Below, one piece after another: positions 39,551 to 47,363 of a stretch of 64,000 bases of DNA. The notes beneath the pieces are model-generated. The model saw only the letters and a program-made list of their open reading frames with translations, did no database searches and was not told the origin of the DNA. Numbering within the stretch: position 1 is the stretch's first letter; every line of letters starts with the position of its first letter. This stretch comes from JBQLZO01 sp052168315 (GTDB lineage Bacteria; Planctomycetota; Phycisphaerae; Phycisphaerales; UBA1924), in assembly GCA_052168315.1 (NCBI GenBank), contig JBQLZO010000092.1, positions 1-64,000 on the forward strand. The letters run 5' to 3'. Both the position numbers and the translations under genes were made by a program.

Positions 39551-40912
39551 ATGTCGGCGCACAAGGGAGCATCCGTGGCGAAGAAAGCCGCTTCGAAATC
39601 CGCGTCGTCCAAGGGTGGGGGCAAGAAAAAGGCCGTGAGCGTGTCCAAGGCACGCGGCGGCTCATCGCGCGCCTCGTCGGGCAGCGCTGCTGGTGGTTCG
39701 GACGGGACGAAGAAGAAGTCGTCGTCCTCTTCGTCGAAGAAGACGGGTGCTGCGCGATCCGGTTCGGGTGCGGGTTCATCTGGTGCGGGCGGGACGAAGA
39801 AGGCATCGAAGGCCGGGGGTGGCAAGAAGGCGGCTTCGAAGAAGGTTGCCAAGAAGGTGGCCAAGAAGGAGGCGAAGTCCACGCCGAAGGCGGGCGCTGC
39901 CAGCGGCAAGGGTGTTTCCAAGAGCGGAGGCGGCAAGCGTGTCGGATCGGCGCGGGTGAGCAAGGCTTCGGCGGCGAAGCCGGGCGCGGATGCGGCGGGC
40001 GGGAAGAAGAAGGTCGGCGCCAAGAAGGGCGCCGATGCGGCGGGGAAGGGCGATGGCAAGAAGTCCACCGCGAAGGGCGCGGCGGCGAGTGGCTCGAAGC
40101 GTCGGAGCGCTGCGACGGAGTCGGGCGGTTCCGCGAAGGAGGCCAGGGCGGGCGGCGGCGGTGGCGCGAAGGGCGCGGGCAAGTCCGGCGGCAAGGAGGG
40201 CGCGGCGGGCACCGGTGGGAGCGCCAAGTCCTCGCGCGGGCGGAAGGGCGATGATGCGGGCGGCGCGAAGAAGGGGTCCAAGTCGTCGGGCGGTTCGGGG
40301 GCGGCCCGGAGCGCGAAGGCGAGCGCGAACGGCACGAAGCGAGCGGCGGATTCGGGCAGCGCCTCGGGCGCAGAGGGCGCGGAGTCTCGTTACCGCTCGA
40401 TGTATTCGACGGACATGCAGGCGAGCCAGGCGGCGGCCGCGAAGTTTGCCGCGTCGGCGGGGCTGGATCCTGCCAGCGTGGCGATGTCTGAGGAGGCCGA
40501 GGCGGTGGAATCGCGGCCCCGGCTGACGAAGTCGCCGTTCGGGAAGCGCGATCTGGCGCGGTACCGGGAGCAGCTGGTGGCCAAGCGGAGCGAGGTCCTG
40601 GCGGACATGACGGCGCTGGAAGAAGAAGCGCTGACGGGTGGCGGCTCGGGATCGCTGTCGACGCTCCCGCAGCACATGGCCGACCAGGGATCGGATGCGT
40701 GGGAGCAGACGATGGCGCTGGGGATGGTCGCGAGCCAGCGTGAGCAGTTGAAGGAGATCGACGCGGCGATCGCGCGGATCGACAGCGGGGTGTACGGGGT
40801 CTGCGAGATTACTGGGCAGGCGATTTCTCGCGAGCGGTTGGATGAGGCGCCGTGGGTGCGGCTGAGCATCGATGCGGCGCGTCAGCGAGAGCGGATGGGC
40901 TACCGGCGGTGA
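39551..40912 (+). CDS. Histone H1-like Lys/Ala/Ser-rich domain fused to a DksA/TraR-type C-terminus
   Basis: 453 residues. Residues ~1-280 are low-complexity Lys/Ala/Ser/Gly with many AKK, KKA and SKK steps, like the eukaryotic H1 tail and bacterial H1-like DNA-binding proteins. The C-terminal ~125 residues (GKRDLARYREQLVAKRSEVL onward) form the DksA/TraR coiled coil and finger. The finger is degenerate: GVCEITGQAISRERL keeps one Cys where DksA has up to four, so zinc binding is doubtful. It could bind DNA with one half and RNA polymerase with the other (inference). An in-frame GTG at 39575 is an alternative start. lspA overlaps its stop codon, a common pairing for TraR/DksA-like genes. Confidence 0.85.
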   Translation: MSAHKGASVAKKAASKSASSKGGGKKKAVSVSKARGGSSRASSGSAAGGSDGTKKKSSSSSSKKTGAARSGSGAGSSGAGGTKKASKAGGGKKAASKKVAKKVAKKEAKSTPKAGAASGKGVSKSGGGKRVGSARVSKASAAKPGADAAGGKKKVGAKKGADAAGKGDGKKSTAKGAAASGSKRRSAATESGGSAKEARAGGGGGAKGAGKSGGKEGAAGTGGSAKSSRGRKGDDAGGAKKGSKSSGGSGAARSAKASANGTKRAADSGSASGAEGAESRYRSMYSTDMQASQAAAAKFAASAGLDPASVAMSEEAEAVESRPRLTKSPFGKRDLARYREQLVAKRSEVLADMTALEEEALTGGGSGSLSTLPQHMADQGSDAWEQTMALGMVASQREQLKEIDAAIARIDSGVYGVCEITGQAISRERLDEAPWVRLSIDAARQRERMGYRR

Positions 40913-41760
40913 GCGAGGATCCGGTCGGGACGGCGGACGGTCGTGATGGCGGCGGTGCAGCGCCGCGTGCGGGCAGCGCCCGAACCGATCGCGGTGGTTC
41001 GCCGGCGGGGCATGCTGGGGCGGGGCACGCTGGCGATGGTGTTCGCGCGGGGCGGGAGTGGCGATGCTGGGCGATGTTCCTGGGCGTGATCGCCGGCGGG
41101 ATCGCGCTCGATCTGGGGAGCAAGTGGCTGACCTTCGAGCATGTCGCGGGACGCCCCGCGCACCCGGACCCGGAGCGGGTGAAGGAACTGTTGGCGGCCG
41201 ATCCATCGCGCGTGGGGCTGGCGCTTCCAGCGCATGATCCGGTGCATGTGATTCCCGGTGTGCTGGATTTCTTCCTGGTGCTGAATCCGGGGGCGGTGTT
41301 CGGCGCGGGGTCGGGCCAGCGTTGGGCGTTCGTGTCGTTCACGATCGTGACGCTGCTGTTTGCCGCGTACGTGTTCGCGTTCTGGACGAGGCGCGGTCAG
41401 TGGGTGACGCAGTCGGCGCTGGCGCTGGTGATCGCGGGCGGGGTTGGGAACCTTGTGGACCGGCTCTGGCTGGGGGTGGTCCGGGACTTCATCCATCCGT
41501 TGCCGGGGGTGAATCTTCCGTTCGGGCTGTCGTGGCCGAGCGGGAGCACGGAGGTCTGGCCGTACATCAGCAATGTGGCCGACAAGTTCGTGCTGATCGG
41601 GATCGGCGTGCTGATGATCAAGCTGTGGCTGGTGGATCGTGCGGCGGCGCGTGCTTCGAAGGCGTCGGCTGAGGATGACGGGGCTGCCGGTGTGAGCGAG
41701 GGGGATTGTGCGGCTCAGCGTCGGGATGCATCGCCGCGATCGGGATCCGCATCGGAGTGA
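40909..41760 (+). CDS. lspA: Lipoprotein signal peptidase (signal peptidase II)
   Basis: 283 residues from a GTG that overlaps the preceding stop (GTGA). Four membrane helices are evident, with the conserved blocks LDLGSKWLTFEHV, FFLVLNPGAVFGAGSGQ, VIAGGVGNLVDRLWLGVVRDFI (first catalytic Asp) and WPYISNVADKFVLIGIG (second catalytic Asp, in the NxAD motif). It removes signal peptides from prolipoproteins, several of which are encoded in this window. Departures from the norm are a ~50-residue Gly/Ala-rich N-terminal extension, a longer first periplasmic loop and a hydrophilic ~35-residue C-terminal tail that overlaps an antisense gene. Confidence 0.93.
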   Translation: MSEDPVGTADGRDGGGAAPRAGSARTDRGGSPAGHAGAGHAGDGVRAGREWRCWAMFLGVIAGGIALDLGSKWLTFEHVAGRPAHPDPERVKELLAADPSRVGLALPAHDPVHVIPGVLDFFLVLNPGAVFGAGSGQRWAFVSFTIVTLLFAAYVFAFWTRRGQWVTQSALALVIAGGVGNLVDRLWLGVVRDFIHPLPGVNLPFGLSWPSGSTEVWPYISNVADKFVLIGIGVLMIKLWLVDRAAARASKASAEDDGAAGVSEGDCAAQRRDASPRSGSASE

Positions 41761-42080
41761 TCGGCACCGCGCGCTGGGTACTCGATCTCGTCGATGGTGG
41801 TTCTTCTGAGGATGATCGGACGCCCCTGGGCATCGGTGGCGGCGCGCTGTTCGGTGGATTCGGCGAGGCGGACGCGCGAGGGATCGTTCGGGTGCGGGCG
41901 GTCCGGGTGGGCGGCGGGGTCGGTCTTGATGGCGTGGGTGATGTGGGCGACGAACTCGCCGAGCGATCGGGCGATGGACTTGCGAGGGGGGCGTTGCGAG
42001 GGCGCTTCGGGAGCGGGTCGCTGCGGCGGAGGGTTCGAGCGATGGGGATCGGGAGCGCTGTGGTCGGGTGTGTCGGGCAT
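41715..42080 (-). CDS. Small hypothetical protein, overlapping the lspA 3' end
   Basis: 121 residues: a Pro-rich N-terminus, a helical core (SIARSLGEFVAHITHAIKTD), then RLAESTEQRAATDAQGRPIILRRTTIDEIEYPA and an acidic tail. It has no membrane segment or known domain. The last 46 bp run antisense to the tail of lspA. The ordered central sequence and the lack of a better gene in 41761-42161 favour a real protein, but I do not recognise the family. Confidence 0.6.
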   Translation of the reverse strand: MPDTPDHSAPDPHRSNPPPQRPAPEAPSQRPPRKSIARSLGEFVAHITHAIKTDPAAHPDRPHPNDPSRVRLAESTEQRAATDAQGRPIILRRTTIDEIEYPARGADHSDADPDRGDASRR

Positions 42081-42179
42081 GCGGCGGGTGTGGGGGTTGG
42101 GTAGGGTTGTCTTGTTCGTTGGAGCCTATGCCTTTCGGGGGCGGGCTTCGAGACGGGGGCGATGGGGTGGGGTGTTGTG

Positions 42180-43244
42180 ATGGATCGAGCGCGGCATCGA
42201 GGGATGGCGATGGACGAGTCTGCTGAGAGGTTGGCTCAGGAACCGGCATCGGGAGAGCCGGTGCGCTTCGAGCAGGGGATGGACCGGAAGGTCATCGCGA
42301 TCATCCTGGCGCTGGAGGCGGGGTCGCTGACGATGGCGATCGCGCTGGTGCTGGCGACGGGCTCGGCGCTGTGGGTCGCGGGGGCGGTGCTGGCGGCGGG
42401 GGTGCTGCCGGTGTGGCTGCTGTGGATCGCGCGGCTTCGCGTGCGTGTGGATGCCGATCGGGTGCGATACTCGTTCTTTCCGTTCTGGCGCGGGGGGCTG
42501 GAGTATTCCGAGATCGCATCGGTGGAGGTGGTGCGGGTGGATGCGATGGGGCAGTTCGGCGGGTGGGGGCCGAAGTGGAAGTTGTCGGGGTGCGGCGGTT
42601 TCGGGCTGGTGGCGCGCGGGGGTCCCGCGGTGCGGATCGAGCGTCTGAGCGGTCGTGCGCTGTACATCACGATGGACGATGCGGAGGGCCTGGCGGCGGC
42701 GATCCTGGCGCGCACGGTGGAGGCGGGCGTCGGGGATGCGGGGATGCGGGCGCATGTGCAGGTGGAGCGTGGGAAGGTGTGGTGGATCTGGGTGTTCGTG
42801 CTGATCGGGGCCGGTTTGATGTGGTGGATCTTCGTGGTGCAGATCCTGATGGGTCGTCCGGTGGGGAACAACCCGGGCTCGGATGCGCTGGTGTGGGCGC
42901 TGATGGTGGTGATCGGGATCGGGATGCCCGTGTGCGCGCTGATGTTGCGGGTGGTGATCCGGGTGGAGGGAGGGCGGTTCGGTGTGCGGTTGTGGCCGCT
43001 GCCCGGGCGGTCGTGGGCGCTGGAGGAGATCGTGGAGGGCGAGCGGGTCGAGTGGATCAACGGGCTTCGCTATGGCGGGTATGGCGTGCGGTGGATGCCT
43101 GGCAAGGGGTGGCTGGTGGCGCTGCGGAACGGGAGCGGCGTGGTGCTGCGGTTCCGGGATGGGAAGCCGCTGCGGGTGGTGTGCGGTGAGCCGGAGCGGT
43201 TGCTGGAGGCGCTGGGTTTCGGGGGGGATGCTGATCCGGACTGA
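42180..43244 (+). CDS. Membrane protein with two TM/PH-like repeat halves
   Basis: 354 residues. Each half has two membrane helices (first half VIAIILALEAGSLTMAIALV and WVAGAVLAAGVLPVWLLWIA; second half VWWIWVFVLIGAGLMWWIFV and ALVWALMVVIGIGMPVCALM) followed by a beta-rich cytoplasmic domain of the bacterial PH/DUF304 kind. The halves align: RLRVRVDADRVRYSFFPFW with RVVIRVEGGRFGVRLWPLP, then GLEYSEIASVEVV with SWALEEIVEGERVEW, and YITMDDAEGLAAAIL with RVVCGEPERLLEALG. Function is unknown. ATG 42180 is chosen; 42162 and 42204 are other starts. The small gene at 43302 follows. Confidence 0.75.
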   Translation: MDRARHRGMAMDESAERLAQEPASGEPVRFEQGMDRKVIAIILALEAGSLTMAIALVLATGSALWVAGAVLAAGVLPVWLLWIARLRVRVDADRVRYSFFPFWRGGLEYSEIASVEVVRVDAMGQFGGWGPKWKLSGCGGFGLVARGGPAVRIERLSGRALYITMDDAEGLAAAILARTVEAGVGDAGMRAHVQVERGKVWWIWVFVLIGAGLMWWIFVVQILMGRPVGNNPGSDALVWALMVVIGIGMPVCALMLRVVIRVEGGRFGVRLWPLPGRSWALEEIVEGERVEWINGLRYGGYGVRWMPGKGWLVALRNGSGVVLRFRDGKPLRVVCGEPERLLEALGFGGDADPD

Positions 43245-43301
43245 TCGTGTGTGGCGCTGGATTCGGGTGTTGCGTGGTCGGATGCGGCGCGGCATGATGT
43301 G

Positions 43302-43586
43302 ATGATGCCATGCTTTGTCGCACTGCTCGCGCTGTTCGTGCCGCGGCTGACGATCCTGCTGGTGGTGATCTTCTCGGATTACATCGGCAACGCGTACAGC
43401 GGTTGGTTGTGGCCGCTGCTGGGGTTTTTCTTCGCGCCGCTGACGGTGCTGGCGTATGCGTTCGCGATCAACAGCCACGGGTCGGTGGACGGGTGGTACC
43501 TGGTGCTGGTGATCGTGGCGGCGCTGATGGATGTGTCGGCGCTGACGGGGGGCGGTGGGGCTGCGCGGGGGCGGCGGTCCTCGTGA
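43302..43586 (+). CDS. Small inner-membrane protein
   Basis: 94 residues with three hydrophobic segments: CFVALLALFVPRLTILLVVI, WLWPLLGFFFAPLTVLAYAF and WYLVLVIVAALMDVSAL, followed by a short GGGGAARGRR tail. This resembles the small YqaE/DUF-type membrane proteins of bacteria (R-L-T-I-L at the end of helix 1), but I cannot assign a family. Start is at one of two consecutive ATGs after GTG (43302 or 43305). Confidence 0.65.
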   Translation: MMPCFVALLALFVPRLTILLVVIFSDYIGNAYSGWLWPLLGFFFAPLTVLAYAFAINSHGSVDGWYLVLVIVAALMDVSALTGGGGAARGRRSS

Positions 43587-43632
43587 GCGGAGGCGTGTCG
43601 GAGGGGATGGGCCTGCGCGGCTGCCCGGGGTA

Positions 43633-45540
43633 TTACTGCGGCGCCACGAGCGCGGGATCCGGGATGGTTTCCGGCGGGTAGTGGGTTGGCGCGCCGGGTC
43701 CGACGGGGAGCCCGAGCAGGAAGACCCAGATGTAGAAGAGGGCGACCCATCCGATGAGGAAGAAGATGGTGTAGGGGAGCATCGTGGCGACCATGGTGCC
43801 GATGCCGAGGTCTTTCTTGTAACGGGTCGCGACGGCGAGGATGAGCCCGAAGTAGGACATCATGGGGGTGATGATGTTGGTCGTGGAATCGCCGATGCGG
43901 TAGGCGGCCTGGATGACTTCCGGGCTGTATCCCACGATCATGAGCATGGGGACGAAGATGGGCGCGGTGACGGCCCATTGGGCGCTGGCGGATCCCAGCA
44001 TGAGGTTGACGAAGCAGCACATGAGGATGAAGGGGATGAAGACGAGGGGGTTGTCGAGCTTGAGCGCGATGAGCAGGTCGGCGCCGAGGACGGCGAGGAT
44101 CTGGCCGAGGCCGGAGTAGTCGAAGAACTCGACGAACTGTGCGGCGAAGAAGACGAGGACGATGTAGAGGCCCATGGACTTCATGGCGATGGCCATGGCG
44201 TCGATGATGTCGCGGTCGTTCTTCATGGTGCCGACGACGCGGCCGTAGACGAATCCGGGGACGACGAAGAAGATGAGGATCATGGTGACGACGGAGGAGA
44301 GCATCGGGCGGAAGCTCTCGGGGCCCTTCGCGGCGGGGTCGGGGTTGCGGAGCGTGCCCCAGCCGGGGAGCCAGTCGAGCCACGCGAGCCATGTGAATCG
44401 CGGTCCGGCGAGCACGAGGAAGCCGAGGATGATGAGCACGACGCTGATGAGCGCGGCCCAGAGCCCGCGTTTCTCGGTGGGGGTGACCGGTGTCATGGCC
44501 TGCGCTTCCCGGAGGTCGTCCTCGCCCTCGGCGGGGTTCCACTTGCCGAGGCGGGGCTCGACGATCTTCGCGGTGACCCACCAGCCGACGCCGGCGATGA
44601 GGAAGGTGCTGGCGATCATGAAGTACCAGTTGACGGCGGGGTGGACCTCGTAGGTCGGATCGATGATGCGGGCGGCCTCTTCGGTGATGCCGGCGAGCAG
44701 GGGATCGACGGTGCCGATGAGCAGGTTGGCGGAGTAGCCGCCGGAGACGCCGGCGAATGCGGCGGCCATGCCGGCCAGGGGATGTCGGCCGAGCGAGTGG
44801 AAGATGACCATCGCGAGGGGGATGAGCACGACATAGCCCATCTCGCTGGCGGTGTTGGAGACGACGCCGGCGAAGACGACGACGAGGGTGACGAGCTGCT
44901 TCGGGGCGGCGAGGACGAGGGCGCGGATGATCGCTGTGAGCAGGCCGGACTTCTCGGCGACGCCGACTCCCAGCAGCGCGACGAGGACGGTGCCGAGCGG
45001 GACGAATCCGGAGAAGTTGGAGACGAGGTTGGTGCTCATCCAGCGGATGCCGGCGTCGGACAGCAGGCTCTGGACGCCGAGCGTGACCGGGGCGTCGGGC
45101 TGGACGGTGAGGGTTCTGCCTTCGAGGCTCCGCACGGTAAGCGCCTGGCCATCGTGGGCGATGACCTGGAGGGTGGTGTCGGCGAGGAACTCGAGCGAGC
45201 CATCGGGGTCTTCGATGATGTTGAGGACGATCTCCTGGCCTCCCGCGGTGGTGACGGTGAGGCTTCCTTCGCCCGTGTCCTGCACGGCCAGTTTGGACTT
45301 GATGGGGATGCCGCGCGGGTCTTCGACCTGCAGGCCGAGCGCCGATGCGAGGGCGCTGAGCAGCACGACGGCGAGGGCGAAGAGTGCGAAGAGGGTGACG
45401 GGGTGGGGCAGGGCGTTGCCGAGCCACTCGATGGCGGTGAGGAATCGGTTGAACCAGCCGGAGCGGGGTCTTTCGCCGGCGGGGGAGGCGGAGGGCTCGT
45501 GGGGTGGTTCGTGGCCTTTGGGCGGGTCGGGGATCTCCAT
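43633..45540 (-). CDS. AbgT-family transporter (p-aminobenzoyl-glutamate type) with an inserted extracytoplasmic domain
   Basis: 635 residues, about 12 membrane helices. Diagnostic AbgT stretches are FNRFLTAIEWLGNALPHPVT, PLGTVLVALLGVGVAEKSGL, FAGVVSNTASEMGYVVLIPL, GGYSANLLIGTVDPLLAGI and YRIGDSTTNIITPMMSYFGL. Members export or import folate catabolites or antifolates. Between helices 1 and 2 lies a ~90-residue hydrophilic beta-rich segment (EDPDGSLEFLADTTLQVIAH, TVRSLEGRTLTVQPD) on the outer face, longer than I expect for AbgT. The ATG is preceded by TATCTT at 6 nt and no ribosome binding site. The C-terminus is Pro-rich. Confidence 0.9.
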   Translation of the reverse strand: MEIPDPPKGHEPPHEPSASPAGERPRSGWFNRFLTAIEWLGNALPHPVTLFALFALAVVLLSALASALGLQVEDPRGIPIKSKLAVQDTGEGSLTVTTAGGQEIVLNIIEDPDGSLEFLADTTLQVIAHDGQALTVRSLEGRTLTVQPDAPVTLGVQSLLSDAGIRWMSTNLVSNFSGFVPLGTVLVALLGVGVAEKSGLLTAIIRALVLAAPKQLVTLVVVFAGVVSNTASEMGYVVLIPLAMVIFHSLGRHPLAGMAAAFAGVSGGYSANLLIGTVDPLLAGITEEAARIIDPTYEVHPAVNWYFMIASTFLIAGVGWWVTAKIVEPRLGKWNPAEGEDDLREAQAMTPVTPTEKRGLWAALISVVLIILGFLVLAGPRFTWLAWLDWLPGWGTLRNPDPAAKGPESFRPMLSSVVTMILIFFVVPGFVYGRVVGTMKNDRDIIDAMAIAMKSMGLYIVLVFFAAQFVEFFDYSGLGQILAVLGADLLIALKLDNPLVFIPFILMCCFVNLMLGSASAQWAVTAPIFVPMLMIVGYSPEVIQAAYRIGDSTTNIITPMMSYFGLILAVATRYKKDLGIGTMVATMLPYTIFFLIGWVALFYIWVFLLGLPVGPGAPTHYPPETIPDPALVAPQ

Positions 45541-45546
45541 GCGGCG

Positions 45547-45552
45547 AAGATA
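45547..45552 (-). promoter_or_regulatory. Candidate -10 box of a leaderless AbgT transcript
   Basis: On the minus strand TATCTT is followed by CGCCGC and the ATG at 45540, the same 6-nt spacing as at radA, rsmA and rsmB. Confidence 0.5.
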
Positions 45553-45623
45553 GTTGATCGCGGGCGGCGCGTGGGATCACCCGTGGATTGGCGGGGCATG
45601 GGCGTGTCTGGTGCGGCGTGGGC

Positions 45624-46220
45624 TCAGCCCTCGGCTCGGAGCACCTGCTCGAGCCAGGCGATGAGTTCCTCGGGCGAGCGCTGGCCTCGGAGGGTGGCGA
45701 TGGGCTGCGCATCGCGGAGGGCGTAGGTCATCGGGATGCCTCGGCTTCCGAGGTGCGTCTCTGCGAGGTTCGGCTGGCGGTCGACCTCGATGTGGGTGGT
45801 GATGATGCGCTGATCGGCGAGCAGGGCGAGGACGCGTGGATCGTTGAGGGCATCCTTTTTGAACTGCTGGCAGGGGGCGCAGCGGTCGGCGGTGGCGAAG
45901 GCGATGACGGTTCGGTTGTCGATGGCGGCGAGGCGGATGGCCTCGTCCAGCGGTGGCGCACCGGCGAGGATCGGCGGGAGGGCGATGGTCTCCCGGGCGA
46001 CGATGAAGCCGGTGTCGGGGTCGTAGGCGTGCTGCACGGTGAGGCGGTCCATCCACTCCTGGATGCGCTGCGGGGGGGCGTCGGTGTTGGGAGGGGTGGG
46101 CGCGTTGGTGGTCATGGGCGTGGGGTCGGTGTGGGGCGGGTGCTTGTCGGAGGCGCAGCCCGCGAGGGTGGAGGCGAGGGCGAGGAGGGCGATGGTGGTG
46201 GCGGCGAGGTGGATGTTCAT
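45624..46220 (-). CDS. Thioredoxin-fold lipoprotein with CxxC motif
   Basis: 198 residues. The signal peptide ends in lipobox LAGC (Cys ~22). The mature domain, after a Pro/Thr linker, has VIAFATADRCAPCQQFKKDA with the CAPC redox pair, IITTHIEVDRQPNLAE and a cis-Pro region GIPMTYALRD, which is the thioredoxin-like plan of DsbD-gamma/thiol-disulfide exchange proteins. It probably reduces or forms disulfides on the outer side of the cytoplasmic membrane. The gene is divergent from rsmA, with 74 bp between starts, and lies 83 nt upstream of the AbgT gene. Confidence 0.85.
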   Translation of the reverse strand: MNIHLAATTIALLALASTLAGCASDKHPPHTDPTPMTTNAPTPPNTDAPPQRIQEWMDRLTVQHAYDPDTGFIVARETIALPPILAGAPPLDEAIRLAAIDNRTVIAFATADRCAPCQQFKKDALNDPRVLALLADQRIITTHIEVDRQPNLAETHLGSRGIPMTYALRDAQPIATLRGQRSPEELIAWLEQVLRAEG

Positions 46221-46282
46221 GGTCGGGGGAACGGTTGGCGCGCTGGCGGCGCGCGGCCACCGCGGGGAATCCCGGAGTCGGG

Positions 46283-46288
46283 TACCGT
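46283..46288 (+). promoter_or_regulatory. Candidate -10 box of a leaderless rsmA transcript
   Basis: TACCGT, six bases (CAGAGC), then the GTG start of rsmA. Confidence 0.5.
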
Positions 46289-46294
46289 CAGAGC

Positions 46295-47134
46295 GTGCAG
46301 ACGGTCGCGGAGATCAAGTCGATCCTGGAGTCGCGCGGGCTGTCGCCGCGGAAGTCGCTCGGGCAGAATTTCTTGATCGAGCACGCGCACCTGCGGCGGC
46401 TGGTGGATCGGTCGGGCGTGGGCGCGGGCGATGTGGTGCTGGAGGTCGGACCGGGGACGGGGACGCTGACGGACGAGGTGCTCGATCGCGGGGCGCGGGT
46501 GGTGGCGTGCGAGCTGGATCGGGGGCTGGCAGCGCATCTGCGCGAGCGGTACGAGGCGGTGGGGGATCGGTTCACGCTGATCGAGGGCGATGCGCTGGGG
46601 GGTGAAGGTGGGCTGAACGAGGCGGCGCGGGCGATGCTGGGGGAGATGGGCGGGCGGTACCGGCTGGTGGCGAATCTGCCGTACCAGATCGCGAGCCCGT
46701 TGATGGTGGCGCTGGCGCTCGATCGGCAGGGGTGCGCGGGGCAGTATGTGACGATCCAGCGGGAGGCGGCGCAGCGGCTTCGTGGCGCAGTGGGGACGCG
46801 GGAGTACTCGGAGTTGTCGGTGATGGTGCGGGCGATGTGCCGGGTGGAGCGGATCGCGACGCTGGCACCCGGGTGTTTCTGGCCGGCGCCGAAGGTGACG
46901 AGCGAGATGGTGGCGATCGAGCCGCTTGATGTGGCGCTGACTGATGATCCGGAGTCGCTGAGCGGGGTTTGCCGCGTGGTGTTCGCGCAGCGGCGGAAGA
47001 CGCTGCGGGCGATTCTCGGCGGGGCGTTTCCGTTTCCCGAGGGGATCGATCCGGGCGCGCGGGCGGAAGGGCTGGGCGTGGCGGAGCTGGTGGCGTTGTC
47101 GCGTGCGTGGCGTGATCGCGCTGCGGCGGGGTGA
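46295..47134 (+). CDS. rsmA: 16S rRNA dimethyladenosine transferase RsmA (KsgA)
   Basis: 279 residues from GTG 46295. Motifs: the family opening SPRKSLGQNFLIEHAHLRRLV, SAM-binding EVGPGTGTLTDEVLDRGARV, acidic ACELDRGLAAHLRERY, the catalytic NLPYQIASPLMVALAL and late PKVTSEMVAIEP with VFAQRRKTLRAIL. It dimethylates two adjacent adenines near the 3' end of 16S rRNA during ribosome assembly. Its GTG is 6 nt downstream of a TACCGT box and lacks a Shine-Dalgarno sequence. A start further upstream at 46235 would collide with the divergent promoter region. Confidence 0.95.
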   Translation: MQTVAEIKSILESRGLSPRKSLGQNFLIEHAHLRRLVDRSGVGAGDVVLEVGPGTGTLTDEVLDRGARVVACELDRGLAAHLRERYEAVGDRFTLIEGDALGGEGGLNEAARAMLGEMGGRYRLVANLPYQIASPLMVALALDRQGCAGQYVTIQREAAQRLRGAVGTREYSELSVMVRAMCRVERIATLAPGCFWPAPKVTSEMVAIEPLDVALTDDPESLSGVCRVVFAQRRKTLRAILGGAFPFPEGIDPGARAEGLGVAELVALSRAWRDRAAAG

Positions 47135-47363
47135 GGGTCGCGCGATGGTTGATTGGCATGGCTTGGTGCTGAGTGCTCTTCCCTCATCGCGTGGTGTGGA
47201 CTGCGTGCAATTCCCCAACGCGTGGATGGGTGCGGCGCGCGATGAAGACGAATCGCTCTTGTTCGGGTTGGAAAGTTGTGAAGGGCATTGAGATTTCGCT
47301 CCGGTGTGCGGAATGCAGCGGGGAGGCGCGTGCTTCCCGTTCCACACATTGGAGGAATCTGTC

